Of a stretch of DNA of 64,000 nt, positions 32,340-46,200 are shown piece after piece (position 1 is the first letter of the stretch; every line of letters starts with the position of its first letter). This DNA comes from Manihot esculenta. Lineage: Eukaryota > Streptophyta > Magnoliopsida > Malpighiales > Euphorbiaceae. The notes below the pieces were generated by a model, which saw nothing but the letters and a program-made list of their open reading frames with translations, did not search any database and was not told the origin of the DNA. The position numbers were made by a program, and so were the translations under genes. The DNA is taken from the NCBI RefSeq assembly GCF_001659605.2, contig NC_035174.2:2916389-2980388 (forward strand), written 5' to 3'.

Positions 32340-33737
32340 TTAGCTGGAACTCTGGAGTCCATTGAAGTTGGCGCATTCAAATAAGGCTTTAGCAGTCATC
32401 TCCCTCTCAAACCTCCATATATAATTCAAACCCACCAAAAGTTCTGTGATGGCAGCTTCTGTCTTCTCTTTGTTTGCAAAGAATAACGTTTGCAACAGAA
32501 GAACATTTGTTTTTGGCAACAAATTTTGCTGCTCAAAGCTTCTTTCACTTTGCCATTTAATCATATTATGTGCCAAAGGTGAGAGCCATCCTAGTATCCT
32601 TCCCAAAGCATCTTTCCATTCTCCGGCGAGAACTGGATCGCTCGCCGAGAATCCTACGCCTTTCAATCTAGCCCTTAGCGAAGACCTTATGCTGCTCGGT
32701 AGCATGGAATAGAGATCAGCTCTAGCATCCATACCAACTAGTTGAGGCGACTTGATCATCTTCTCCATGACTATAATCAAATTCGCATAATGTAGAGCCA
32801 AAGCTGCCGCACCAAGCGTAGTTTTCGGTGGCTTTAGCACCTTCGAATTTGACTCGAAAAACCCATTGGCCAATTCTTTATTTGCTTCGGGTTTTGAGCT
32901 CTTTAATGGCCCTGACACAAAGCTAAAAGTACTAGGGTTTTCGGTTGGATGGACAGTTGCAGATGCTGAAAGACTACGAGGTAGAGAAGTTGGATACCCA
33001 TGTCCTATGCTGAAAACTACCTTAATCCTTGCTAAAACAGTGAAGATAGACCTCACAAGCATCGAGACAACACCATCGAAGCTTCGATTCCAGAGGGATC
33101 TCTCCTTCAGATACTTGACTTGCTGTCTCTGCCAGAGTATCTTCTGCTGAAGATCCATGATCTTCTGCTCTTTCGTTGTCTGCTCATGTTCGCTACACTG
33201 CAAGGCCTTCCTTAATCCATTCTCCAAAATGGATAGTTCCTCCATCTCTTTATATAGTGTGGCTGTGATGGTCACGTACCTGTCCATCTTCTTGTTCTTA
33301 GCTTCCATGTCTTTGCAACTCAAAACCCAGGGATTAGGATCACGACCAGAGTTAGCAAACTCATCGAAGAGACGTTCAAAGCGAAAAAGATTAGAATCCT
33401 CACATCGCTTGCTCAATCTAGAGACGGCTTTAGTAACGATCCTTAGATTCTCAGCGATTTCTGCGCATGCGAGGCCGAGAAGGAATGATTCATCATTGGA
33501 GACAATCTTGCGAACTCCTTCGAGAGAGATGGATTCATTTCGCAAGCGAATTATGTTGTCATCGGAGAGGGATTGCCATAGATGGAAGAGCTTCGACATA
33601 AGACCGGCGATCTCAAAAGCTAAAACTCCAACGGTGGACTTCTTATAAGCTTTCGGTATGGGCGCGGAGGTTATGACGGAATCGAAGCCGTGGGATATTG
33701 CAGTTTTCACTTTCATAAGCCAAGTTTCAACAGCCAT
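32340..33737 (-). CDS. DUF3475/DUF668 protein (PSI1-like family)
   Basis: A single-exon frame of 465 residues. The N-terminal DUF3475 region (about 36-93) contains VGVLAFEIAGLMSKLFHLW. A helical middle part has heptad-like character around the EKQ-rich stretch KEQKIMDLQQKI. The DUF668 region (about 308-395) contains LGAAALALHYANLIIVMEKM and LYSMLPSSIRSSLRARLK. PSK SIMULATOR 1 proteins of this family influence growth and cell expansion in Arabidopsis; this shorter subgroup lacks an assigned biochemical role. The start is supported by the family-typical MAVETWLMKVK opening. A TATATA box lies near 33886-33893 on the minus strand. No defects are visible. Confidence 0.88.
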   Translation of the reverse strand: MAVETWLMKVKTAISHGFDSVITSAPIPKAYKKSTVGVLAFEIAGLMSKLFHLWQSLSDDNIIRLRNESISLEGVRKIVSNDESFLLGLACAEIAENLRIVTKAVSRLSKRCEDSNLFRFERLFDEFANSGRDPNPWVLSCKDMEAKNKKMDRYVTITATLYKEMEELSILENGLRKALQCSEHEQTTKEQKIMDLQQKILWQRQQVKYLKERSLWNRSFDGVVSMLVRSIFTVLARIKVVFSIGHGYPTSLPRSLSASATVHPTENPSTFSFVSGPLKSSKPEANKELANGFFESNSKVLKPPKTTLGAAALALHYANLIIVMEKMIKSPQLVGMDARADLYSMLPSSIRSSLRARLKGVGFSASDPVLAGEWKDALGRILGWLSPLAHNMIKWQSERSFEQQNLLPKTNVLLLQTLFFANKEKTEAAITELLVGLNYIWRFEREMTAKALFECANFNGLQSSS

Positions 33738-33894
33738 ATCGAATCTTTAACTGCAATTATGTTGAAGAAAACAAGTGGGTGGTGGGTAGTGTTGATGCGG
33801 CGATTGGAAGGAAGGAAACGAGAGGAATCTAGAGATGAACTGATGGAGAAATTATTGCAGAGTGGAGTTGGAGATCTGGGATAAGGATATATAC

Positions 33895-36800
33895 AGGAGA
33901 AGCAAGAAAAGAAATTGCAAAGTTTGGAGTTAGAGGCTCGTGGGATGTTGAGAAGAGCATTACAAATAGCATTCTCTAATTGTCTAATAATAATAAGAAA
34001 AGAAAAAAAGAAAACACAGAGGATTTAAAAATGTAAAACTCACATGCAGTAGTAGTGCGTGGATTTCAAAATTTTTCATTTGAATATTTATTTTACTGTT
34101 TTGTATCTTGTGATTGAAACTCCACGGACTCTTATAAGCGCGTGGAGTCTTAACTTGAGTTATTTTTTTGAAATAATTATATATTTTCCGGTGGGTGAAA
34201 ATGATATGGAGGAAGAGAACTTTTCCTTTCCTTAGATGCTATTTCTTTCCATGCACATTTGAGGGGAAGGGGTCATGTATGTATATCATTATTGGCTTTT
34301 TCCTTTAAAACTTTTATTAGCTAATTATCTTTTTCTATAAATATGTTTGTTTATGTGTGAATTATTAATCCACCGGTATCAAAGATTTTTTAACATAAGT
34401 GGAAAAGAAAAAGGAAAGGGTAATGATGTGAAGGATTTGGCATGAAGATAATTAGGGATTAAAATGCTTGCCGGCTACTTAATTATAGATTAATGAAAGC
34501 TTTAATTAACAAAGGAAAATGTTTGAGAGAAATAATTCTAATCGAGTATATTTGTACTTTGAGATGGGCATATGTACTCGAGAACTACTTTTGAAGATGG
34601 ATTTTATTTTCAATAATATATTCAATTCTTTAATAAGCTAATTTGATTATGTGATGGATTAAAAGACATGTTAAAAATCAACAATAGATCTTGATTTTGG
34701 ACTACTTAATTAGATCTTGATTTTGTTAATCATGTGTTCTCTTTTGAGGAAAGAGACTTTACAATTACATAAAGTTCACATTGTATGTTTATAGAGTTGG
34801 AAACCTCATATAATTGAGATGAAATTAAATGGTTTAGCAAAAATTACAAATTAAAATCTGGCAATGCATCTAAACCATACCCATTGGCTGCCTTCACCTA
34901 GTCAATTTTAAGTCACTTGTGGACAATAATAGAACCCTTTACTGATAATTGGTTTAAAAGGTGCTACGGCTGAACATGCATTAGAAAAAAAAAAAAAAGC
35001 AGGAAAAAAGTTAAATATCTGATTATATTGATTAAGACATTGATTATTAAAGAAGAACCCTCCAAAAATCACTATGTATGATCTGTATGGTTTGAATTCA
35101 AATGGGCACTTGACAAGTTGAGTATAAATCTCTACCATCGATGTCATGTATTCAGATTTGAGAACTAAAAGGGAAGCAGCTTCTGAGTTGACTACTGAGT
35201 AATGAGGACGAGGTAGAGATAATGGAGGCTACTATATTATATACTCTAATACAACCAAGCATTACACACCCACATCATCACAAGCACTCTTGAGGGATGA
35301 GTTTTTGAGACTGACACTTTATGTTAATAAAAAAAAAAATAATTAGAGGGTTGAGATAAAGTTGGTTTCTTTTTTAACCTTTGCCTAGTAATGGAAGAGC
35401 ATTTGAAGGATGCCCATGTTTACTTGTCGGATCATGAACAGGCAGCTATGCTACATTTGCTTATATTGATAAATGTGCCCTTTAAATCAATCGAGTATGG
35501 TGACTCTCTAATCTCTATCACTATCTGTAGCTCTTTGCACTTTACTTTTGTTTATTCTTTTTCCTTTCTTCACGTCTACAAAGTAATAATACACAAGAAG
35601 AAGAATGCCAGTGAGTTGATCTATTGTTTTACTCTAACCTCTTATTTAGTGAGCACTTCTACGCCATATTTAAGAGAAATTATTCAATATTTGCATCCTC
35701 GGATGCACAGGGATTTGTAGAGATTGATTGAGGAGGTTGTTGGTGATATTGATAAGCTTGTTTTGTTTCTAAGGAGTGCCCTTCAAGAATTTTTGGTAAA
35801 AGAAGCCTCCCAATATACTTGGTGAATGCACAAATCTTGACATTTGTCACCCCATTAATGGCTGTCTATCAAGATTAATCAGATTCAGTGATTTAGTAAT
35901 TTATAAGCATCATCCATTTCGTTTCTCTCTAAATGGGATTTTGTTCTCTTATGGAACCAGTTCAGTCAAAAAGCTGTAGCTTGCTTTTAAGAAACCAAGT
36001 CATGCAGAATTGAGATTTCGATAAAATGATTAGAAAAATTATCAACAAGACGAATGTACCATTCTATTCACACTTTCAAACTCTTAACAAATTATTTAAT
36101 AAATTCCCATAAATTGTACGAGAGGAGATTTTCTTTTTCTTTACTTTTTTTTTTCTCTAATAAAGTATTAAATTCATAATAAATAAGTAAAGAAATTTAA
36201 GGCAAAAAGTTCCTTATTTCCCATATTCTAAAATAGAAAATAATGAACGAAACCGATATAATTGATAAAATAAATTGCATGGATAGACAGATAGTGAGTC
36301 AAATAATATGGTTGAGAATATATGTTTTGTTTAAATTCTGAATGGAACCAATCAATTGCGTTATGACATGCGGGTGAGTCTGACTCTCCATGTGGTTGGC
36401 TTGGAAGCAAGCACGCTGGCTATCTCAAGTGGTGCCACGCAGCCCCAGCAACAGCAAGCACTCAATCAACTATGGAGTTGAAGCGTGAGACAGCAAGTGA
36501 AAGTGAGACACCCATTTCATGGAATTGGGTTGTGATGCAATCATCCACGTAAGCAGGGCAGGTGAGATGATGATGCCTCTCCAGTTTCCTAACTTGTAGT
36601 CCTTCACTTTAATTTGTGGAGGAAAGTGTTTGTGAAAATGGCATAATCGCGTTAACTTAAATTATGGACGTAGCTAAGGGGTGCCATAATCAGAGGTCAA
36701 AGCTCAGCTATTTGGTAAGTATTTTACATACCCAAAAATGGATCCATTCCAAGTTAGTCGTCTGAGTCCTATAAGTGCAACACATCCCATTTCCATTGAC

Positions 36801-38960
36801 TTCAGCTTTGCCTCTTTCAGGTATTTGGTAGTCTACTAGTTCACAAGGAGCCATCAAATACACTATCAGAAGTTCTTGTATGCATATGATCAGTTGTATA
36901 TATCCTGAATTAATAAAAAATAATATTAAGTGGCCCTACCATAATTTTAGAAACTGAACATAATATAAATATTTGTGAATTTGATAGGCTTACTCATTTA
37001 CTAGTTACCTTAAAAATAGTAAATAAATAATAATGGGTTGCAAAATTCTAAAACATAAAATCATATACAGACCATAGATTGCAATTTTTATCCAATATAT
37101 TTTATTTTTACCTACCTATATATGAAATGGAGGATTCCTTGCTATAGCTGCTTTATAAATAAAATCATCTGTGTTAAAATGATCAATCCCAGCTTTGGTC
37201 TTACAGCGGAGAATTTCAAAGGCAATTCAAGAAGAGATTGATGGAGACCCAAGTGAACATTAGCAAGAACCCACTAAGAGTTCTTTTGAAAATTTAAACA
37301 CCCTTAAATTAATAACTCCATTAATATCTGTAAAAAAAAGAAAAGAAAAAAGGGTGTTAAATAAATAAATAATTAAAGAAATTGAATTTGATGAAATGCG
37401 CATGAGAGGAGACGTAAGATGGGCTCTCATTCAATAGAAATGAGGGGGTAGTGTTCCACTTTTGGTAGACATTCTTTGGAAGAAAATGGTCCCAAACCCA
37501 AAGCAAAAAACTAAACTTTAGAAACATCTCTTAGTAGATGAGATGTTCTCTCTCTCTCTCTCTCTCTTAACCCTTTCCTTCGCCTTGCCTTGCCTTGCCC
37601 CATTGATGAATTATGCCCACGTGTGTCATCATCATTCTACGTACTACGTGGTAGACCAAATTATTTCATCCCACCCACGTGCATTAGGCCCAGGCCCATT
37701 TCAATTTTCTTAAACCCTTTTCTTTTTCAAAGTGATAGATTGTAATTATTGACAGTAATAGTACAAAGGGAGAAGAAAATTGGTTTGGTGAATCATTCAA
37801 ATCCCAGAGGAATGGAACACGAGCAAGAGGTTATATGATCACCATGGCTTTCAATTTTGGGGCAGATGGGGAAATACGTTTTTCTCTGCTGCTTTATTGC
37901 TTAATCCGCTCGAAAGGTTAGGCTCTCCTAGAATTTGAATAGCCTGCTTGAAATTGTAATTTTAACCTATTCTTTCAAAAAAATAAATCATTTTAAAAGA
38001 ACCGTTAAAAAATTATTTGTCTATTTTAAAGATTTTATGACTATAATGTTGCAAATTTATCCTTTACCAACCAATTGGGTTTCTTTTATTCATTATAACA
38101 AATGAAAAAGATAATGGATTTGTTGGAAGCCTCTGCATCAGGACCATCAGGTAGGATAGCCACCACAGGCTCAATGTAATCGGCATGTTACAACAATTTC
38201 TTTAATGAAAAGCTTAAATGCTTCTTAAATTACACAATTTGCTACATCAAAGAGACGTGATATGAATTTGGATCCTCCAAAAAAGAGTCCTAAGCAGGAG
38301 AATATGATCCATCTTCAAGGAAAGTTTTATCAGTTACTGAATCTATAATACAAGTAATAGCAGAGAGATTAATGTTTAATTAGATTAAGAAGTATCATTT
38401 GCAAATCATAAACAAGCTACATCTGCCTTGAGGATCAACCTTTACTGATTGGCCTCTTGCAAAACATTCTCTATCTCTTCTCAAATGTAGCCAATTTGGA
38501 TAGAGCTGAAAAGGAAAGCAAGAACTTAAATTCCGCAAAGAAAAACATGACTCAATTCCTTCATAAGAATCTCCTTAATTAGTTCAACACAAACTTTGTT
38601 TGTTTAAATTTTTGAATAAATTTGATTCACCGTTGTTAAAAGTAATTTCACTAACTTGGCTTGATGTTTAGATTCCTGTTAACAAGTGTTTCAATTTCTT
38701 GGTTTCCATAATATTGCAGCAACTGATTGAGAATGTGTGTACACGATAATGATTATAACACTAATAAATAAAATCTTGCAGTTTTGCATCCTTATTAATA
38801 TGACAAGAGAATGCAATTTTCTTATTCTCTCAGGTTTTCCAGAGAACACTTTCCTGGAAGAGTAAATTAATTTATTAGACCAAGTCATATGTATATGTAT
38901 ACAAGAAACGTATTGATTGTTACCTGTACATATTAACAGAAAAGAAATGAAAGAAAATAT
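33895..38960. other. 5-kb intergenic region
   Basis: AT-rich, with no gene I can support. A 109-codon frame at 35391-35720 (+) opens plausibly (MEEHLKDAHVYL) but turns into low-complexity sequence and matches nothing I know. A (TC)n microsatellite is at about 37550-37567, and ACGTG motifs are at about 37618 and 37676. Confidence 0.55.
37549..37567. repeat. (TC)n microsatellite
   Basis: About nine to ten uninterrupted TC units. Confidence 0.9.
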
Positions 38961-40481
38961 CTAATCCTTAGGGTTGGGTAAGATACAAGTGGAAGGACCA
39001 AACCCCAGCATAAACCTGTCAATATCATACTCCCAATAATGTTCTTGTTGTATAAAGTTACCGATGATATTGATTTCATCCCCCCCAACTTTCTGAAATC
39101 CAAGGCACTTGATCCCCTCCGCCGCATCAATGATATAGCTCTTAACCGGCGGCTCAAGTACAGCCCCATCATCAAAATGAAATACAAGTTTAGGAGCCAA
39201 TGCTTCTTGGAATCCATTAGCTTCGAAACAAAACTCAGTCACCGGCAGCTCTACCTTTTTAAATTTTGAAATCGTAGCTCTAAGAGCGTCCGTCACAGCG
39301 TCGTATGCAGCTTCTTTTAGATGTGTCAAACTCGAACCTGAATCGATAATGGTTCCACCACCATCCGGAATGCTCCATATAACTGCTGGAATATTTAGCA
39401 GTTTATCGCCGACCGAGATTCCGGTAACATTGAGCCAGTAATATGGAGCGTCTCTTATTACAAGTAGTCTTGTGTACTGCAGTTTCTTTGGTACAGAATG
39501 TTGAGCCTGTCCGAAACTGAGGTAGTTTTTAAAGTTACTTGGTTTCAAGTGGTCGACGAAACAATACGAGAATTTGTTCCCAAACAACTGAGCCAACAGC
39601 ATCGCAAAAGACTGTTCGCCGAATCCCAACCCCATCACTCCATCCGGGAAGGGTTCCGGTAGGTTAGCCGCCTCTGTGCACCCAACAAGCACATTATAAA
39701 GTATTACTTTACGGCGACTGTGAAGTCCCACTGTGACGGTCTCATTGACAAACACCCCTGCAGCACTCCTCCCACCAAAATAGCTGCCATATATAAAATC
39801 AAATATTACATGGCATTGTATTAGATAATATGCCGGTGTGATAGAGATGAGATGACGATGATGATAGAAAAATTAATATAATTACGTGTAATTGAAGAGG
39901 CAAGGCGTATCCGGTGTAGGACAATCAGGCAAAGCCCGAACCCGAACAAGATCTTCCTGGCAAATTTTACTGCTGCATGGAATTGTCTGAAAGGAAGGAG
40001 AATCCTTTGCCTGAAAGGCCCTTCCCGGGTTAAAACTGATCTTTGGACAAAATTTGCAAGTGAAATTGCATTTCATCCAGGTGAGATCACTGCCCGTATC
40101 AGCCGCCAACACAAACTTCTGCGGAGGACTTCCAATTCGGAACGATACATAGAACACCCCATCTCCAGTACTTGCACCTGATCGCAACGGAAGCTCAGCT
40201 GTCGGATCCGGCATATGCCTTTGGGGCTGGCGCTGTGATGACAATCTTTGCTGCCTGGCATTATCCTTCTCAAGCAATTCCCTGAAGCGATCCAGTCTAG
40301 TCTTGGACGTTCCAAGAGACTTTCCCTGCAACTTTAGCTCGGGAGAGTGCATGTGGAACATTTCAAACGATACCCCAGTATCATTGCACTCAAATGCTGC
40401 ATCTACCTGAAGGAAGAAAACAACAACAACATTAAAGCAGCAGATGAACCACGGCGACAACAGCAGGTGGGGCTTCGACAT
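38961..40481 (-). CDS. NANA-like aspartic protease (family A1), 2 exons
   Basis: Exon 1 is 40481-39886 and exon 2 is 39783-38961, a GT-AG intron with matching phase 2, giving 472 residues. A hydrophobic N-terminus (about 8-28) is a probable signal or transit peptide. The first catalytic Asp is in DTGSDLTW (D128) and the second in IIDSGSSLTH (about D346). The cysteine-rich insert and the CPTPDTPCLFNY, FVNETVTVGL, FSYCFVDHL and GNFIQQEHYWEYD blocks match plant atypical aspartic proteases of the Arabidopsis NANA type, a plastid protein that affects starch and carbohydrate metabolism. Location is inferred from the family. Both active sites are intact and no frameshift is seen. Confidence 0.9.
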
Positions 40482-42240
40482 ATCTTTGTGTGGCTAAAAA
40501 TGAGAAGGCCATGAAAAAATGCCAAAGTTGAATGATGAACAAAGGTATAAATGAAAAATGCAAAAAGAGATTAATTAGTTAATGGTGGAAAACTCACCAG
40601 GCAAAGATTGGTGAATGTTGTAAGCTGCAAATGCGGGGATTCATCACATTTTTAGTGCAAATGTCTCTGTCTGATACATTTTTAGTAGGCATACCTCTCT
40701 CCTCGTGCATGGCTAAATATAATCCTTTTTATCAACTTCCCCCTTCCAAACATACCAATACCATGCATGGCTAAATAAATGCACTAGTAAATTATAGATA
40801 CAACAAAATTGTAAGTTTCTTATTATTCTCATTTTGGATTTATATAAATTACTGATTTCATTTTAATTCTCAGGTTTCAGATTACCTTTTTTCTTCAATT
40901 ATTTTATGATTAACTAATTTTTATTGCATATATATATATTATTTTATTTATTTAATTATAGTATTTACATTATTGCACTCACTACTTAATCTGATAGTAA
41001 ATGTATTTGAATAAATATGATAGATTTCACGTTCTACTCCCCAATCCCTAATCCCATTTCAAAAAAAAAAAGTATTTACGTTATTAAAATGTTTTTATAA
41101 AAATTAGACACTTGATCATACATCATGATTTAATATTTTATTTATTGAACTCATTTTCTATGAAATTATGAAATATATTTTATATTTTTACTAATTAGGT
41201 ATTTATATTTTTTAATAATATAGTACAAAAAAGTAAATTTAAAAATTAACATTAACATCAATTTCATTGGTTAATAAATTAAGTAGATAGAAAGAAACGC
41301 ACATTACAAAACAGTCATTAATAAAATTAATAAATAAAAGTTTATTTAACATTATATAATAAATAATTGTCAATTATTATAATAGTAAAAAGAATATAAT
41401 AAAGGAGAGAAAAGTAAAAAAGAACTAAAATAATTGCAAGAAGAGTTAAATAATTAGTTTTATTTTAATAATTTAAAATTTTATTACGATAGGCTAAAAT
41501 TATTTTTTTATAAATATAATAAAATTTGAATGATTTTATTAAAATAAATTAAAAATAAAAAATAAAACTCAAATAAATATTAAAATTGTATATATATGGA
41601 AGATTTAGCTCTGTTTGAATAACTTTGGGAAAGAAAAATAACTAAGAAAAATTATATTTATTTTTTATTATTTTTCTTTTTAGTGTTTGGATATCTAAAG
41701 GATGGAAGGAAACATAATCTTTATTTTTTCTCAAAGAAAATAACTCATATTTTTTTAAAATAAAATTTATTTTCTTTTATTATTTTCTCTTCGATTTAAA
41801 AAAATAAATAAGTAGAAAAGAATAAAAAGTATTTTTTATTTTTTATTTTCATATATTTTCCTTTTTTTATAAAAAATATAAATTAAAAAATTTTCTTTAT
41901 TTTCCCCTATTTATTTTTCTTTACTTATCATTTTATTTTTATCCAAATAAGGATAAGGGGTTTCTATTCCTCTTGGAAAATTTGCTAGGGGAAAGTTAAA
42001 TAAACGTATAAAATAAAATATATCTATTAAATTTTTTATTTTTATTTAAATAATTGAAAATAAAGAAGAAGGACAAAGTATTTTATTCTCTTAGCATAAA
42101 ATGGAAAAAATTTATTTCTATAAATTGATAATCATATTATTTATATTAATAAAAAGTATATTCTTAATTTTTTCTCTTTTCTTTAAAATTTTTTTTATGA
42201 TTTTTAAATTTTTTGTTCTATTTTATAGTATTCTTTAAAT
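40482..42240. other. AT-rich intergenic region
   Basis: Very AT-rich (long A/T tracts from 40800 on) with no coding potential. It contains the promoters of the divergent aspartic-protease and TBL genes. Confidence 0.65.
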
Positions 42241-42309
42241 AGGAAAAGTGATTTTTTTTTTTTTTCTTTATTTTCTTTCTTTCACGCCCTATACACGCAT
42301 TTTTATTTT

Positions 42310-43254
42310 ACTGGGATTATTTTCTTTCCCCCTTGCTTCTCATACGCCCAAGGAGAGGATTAAAAGCAGCAGAACAAGAACAAGATTTAATTCTTCTCAA
42401 ATTTCCAAGTCATTCAATAATAAAAATTCATCTTCCTCCCCATCCAAGATCCTTCAGTTCCCCTTCCTCTGTCTTCATCAATATAATCAAATTATTTCCG
42501 CACATCACAGAATAAAACGGCTTCGTTTTTACCTCCCACCCAGTCCGGAAATTTCTCAGTTAAGAGGACAATTTCAGATTCCAATTATCTGCTCATTCTT
42601 CTTTTCTCCTCGGGATTTCAAATCCATCGTCCCGAAGTTCAAAATCGATCGAGCTTCGTTTCGGCATTTAATGCCGTCTGCGCTTTCTTTTCTTGCTTTT
42701 TTTTTTTTTTTTGAAAGGTATTTTCTTCTGACATATGAGGATCTGAAAAAGATGGCAATTGTTCCTTATATAACGATTTTTGACTTAGTCTGAGATAATT
42801 GAATAATTTATTTGGAAGCGGATATGAAGGATATGCGCTGCTTACGTGTAATTATAGAATTATTGTTTGTTTTGTGTATTGTATTTGACAATTGACTTCA
42901 GATTCTATTTCTTGTGTCTCTCAGTTTTCTTTTTTCTTTTAATTTTTTTTTGTTTGATAAAAAGTTGGTTAAGTTCTGTTATTAGTTCATTAAATGCCGT
43001 GTTCTTTTGCTTTCTCAGGTTACTGAAGCCTGAAGGCGATTCTTGTTTTTGATCCTTGAACTGAGGATTAAAGCTGCATCTCGTCAATCTTCGCAGCTGT
43101 TGTGAGATTTTGTGGTTTGATGGTCATTTTCAGAAGGGGGTTCAGACAGCGGAAATCGATGTTTTTCTGGAGATTGTAGATACTTTGTTTGAAATGCTCA
43201 TAATCTGCAGGTCTTACATTTCCGTATAGGGCCTACCTGATTTGTTTGAAAGGC
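42310..43254 (+). promoter_or_regulatory. Probable 5' UTR with an intron, TBL gene
   Basis: A CT-rich leader-like segment (about 42310-42716) ends in AAAG|GTATTT and a T-rich stretch with TTTCTCAG|GTTACTG lies at about 43018, which would remove a leader intron of about 300 bases. The open frames here have no family resemblance, so I treat the region as untranslated. A second AG at 43210 (ctgcag|gtc) leaves the acceptor uncertain. Confidence 0.4.
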
Positions 43255-46200
43255 ATGACTTCGGATCCACCAAAGGGCGTTCCCGGACTGGTCGCACTAC
43301 CGCGGTCGCTTTCGTCCATCGCAGTATCAATTGGAGGCCTGGCCATTTTCTTAATTCTTGCCTCTTTGCTTCTGGTTTCTTACCCCATTGGTTCTACCGT
43401 CCATGAATATTTTTATGGTGTTGATAATTATAATAAATTGGATTTGCCCATCTATTCTGGGAGCGAAAGCAATGCTGTTCGTATTCTTGATCGTAATGTA
43501 GATGCGATTGATAGAAACTCCCCGTCTGGACTTAGTTTAGAAGTACCCATTAGTTCTAGTGGTGTTAATGACAGTGTAGATGACATAGATAAGAATTCTT
43601 GGCCATCGAAGTCTCATCTGCAAACTACATCTGCCAATGCCAGACAAGAAGTGGGGGTCAAGGAGAAGGGCAGTTCAGTTGCTTCCGGTGCTAAAAGAGA
43701 TGTTGCGTTTAATAATTCAGGAAATGCGGATAAAGGATCAGATGAAAGTAGCCCGGCCGCATCTGCTCCAGATTCCAAATCAGAGGCTAAGCCAGTTCTA
43801 TCTGATGTTTCCAGCAACGCAACCCCGATCAGTTCAGATGATTCTGGTACCATCTTGTTGATTAGATAAATCTAATGTTATCTTATATTAAGTATCTAAC
43901 TTGCTTCTTTTTTGTTTGAACTTATTTCAGAAATTTAAACATTAGCAAATTATGTTTCCACACGTGGAGGAGTCTCTGTATGGTTATTTCCTGATATGCT
44001 TTGTTTCTTTAACTGTCATATATTGTCTTTCCAGTTAATACTCTGTTGACTGCCCACTTATCAACTTGATCGTGGAATTTGCCTACCATCCAATTTGGTA
44101 AGGCATGTTTGGATCAGGGTCAATTTCCCTCCTCTATCAAATATCTGCTGACTGAAAAAAAAATTGCTTTTTTCTTTCATTTACACAGCAGAGAGGAGTA
44201 AATATTTTTCCCCTTTATTTCTGGTACATGACGAGAATATCTGCCATCAATTCATCATATTTTAATCAAGAAATGTGAGACTATTTTTACATATAAACAA
44301 TTAGTTTGTAATTAGGTATTTTGATGATAGTATCAAAAGTTGATCTTTTAATAACAAATAGAGTTACAATTAAGTAGACTTTTGAGGCCTAGTGGTGTTG
44401 ACTTCAAGTGCTGCTTTAGAAACCAGGCAAGGGATGGGAACTGAGCAAAGCTTTAAAGGAAGGATGAAACATGAAAATATTCCTATCAGGTAGTCTTAGC
44501 ATAGATTCATAAAGTATAATATCTATCTTTTTAAGGTATAAAAGGATCTTTTTGTTCATGCACTTTTCTTCTTCATGTCGTATGGCTTTATCCTGGAGTT
44601 GGGTAAACTTTTGCTAACTTTTAGTTAGAGCTGTTTTGTCAAATAGCAATCGTTTAACTTTCTGCTGCATGAAATAGAAATGCTTGAGCAAAAAAGCATG
44701 TTGTCATATTCTGGGCTTGTTTTATGTTCTTTTTTGACAACTTTAAAGCCTGCTCATCGCCTGCCCATCATGGAGGTTTTTATTCATAAATGTTAAGGTG
44801 TAAGATTGAGAGGAAAATATTTGGTTGCAAAAGAATGTCCAGATGAATGAGTTCCTTTTTTTTTTCAAAAGGAATTCTTAGAAGTTTTTGTGTACATAAT
44901 ATATTTGGTTTATGCTGGGTTCTTTCCTTTTTCATCCCACATCTTGATCTTTGAGATTCTAATTGTTCTTCTATATGTTGAGCTGTAGGTTGTGATCTGT
45001 ACCGTGGAACTTGGTTCTTTGATTCACGAGGACCATCATATGCAAACAATACATGCCCTGTCCTCACACAGATGCAGAATTGCCAGGGGAATGGAAGACC
45101 AGACAAGGAGTATGAGAATTGGCGTTGGAGACCTTCCCAGTGTGAACTTCCACGATTTGATGCCAAGAAGTTTTTGGAATTGATGAGAGGGAAGACTTTA
45201 GCTTTCATCGGCGACTCTGTTGCTCGAAACCAGATGGAATCAATGTTGTGCCTTCTCTGGCAGGCAAGTATACTTGCTTCTGGCGATGTTGGTCCATTGG
45301 CAATATTGTGCCTCATAGTGGGTTGTAGTATATCTTGATTTAGGGATAGTTTATTTATGTGAGTTGATTATTTTGGTTGTATGACTAACAATAATTCTCT
45401 TATTTTTCATGGTAAATGGGGCGCAAAAGTTGGTAATTTCAACAATTGTGCACTGCTCCCATTTGGAGATCTATAATATTTATGTGATTTTCCCATTTGT
45501 TTGCCTCTATGCCATTTTCATTAGAATTCTATTTTTATAAATGTGATTAGTTGTGATTCCTACGAAATGAAGTGCTTTCACAGATGAAGAAATGTTGTGA
45601 TTTACATTACATGATTGTTTGCTATTTAGTCTGGTTCATGTAATTTATAAAGAGATTTCTGAAATATTTTCAGGTAGAAGTTCCCAAAAACCGTGGTAAC
45701 AGGAGAATGCAACGATATTACTTCAGGTCAACGTCTACTATGATTGTACGAATATGGTCCTCTTGGCTTGTTCACAAAACACCAGAACCTTTTGATTTCG
45801 CTCCTGAAGGTGTTGTCAAAGTCCACCTTGATGCTCCAGATGAAGATTTCATGGAATTCATTTCGAGTTTTGATGTGATTGTTCTTTCTTCTGGGCATTG
45901 GTTTGCCAAGCAATCTGTCTATGTCTTGAACAATGAAATTGTGGGAGGGCAGTTGTGGTGGCCAGACAAGTCTCGTTCAATGAAGATTAACAATATTGAA
46001 GCATTTGGAATATCTACAGAGACTATTCTCACATCTATGGTTACCCATCCAAACTACACTGGGCTGACTATTTTGCGTTCATATTCACCTGATCATTATG
46101 AAGATGGGGCCTGGAATACTGGGGGATCATGCAGTGGAAAAGTGAAACCTCTTGCTCCTGGAGAGTTGGTGGAAAATGGATTTACAGATACAATGTACAA

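Noticed and set aside
35391..35720. 109-codon plus-strand frame as a gene
   Set aside because: No family recognised, hydrophobic low-complexity second half, no intron or promoter support.
42248..42793. 181-codon frame upstream of the TBL gene as an extra coding exon
   Set aside because: No TBL similarity; CT-rich leader composition and a plausible leader intron fit an untranslated region better.
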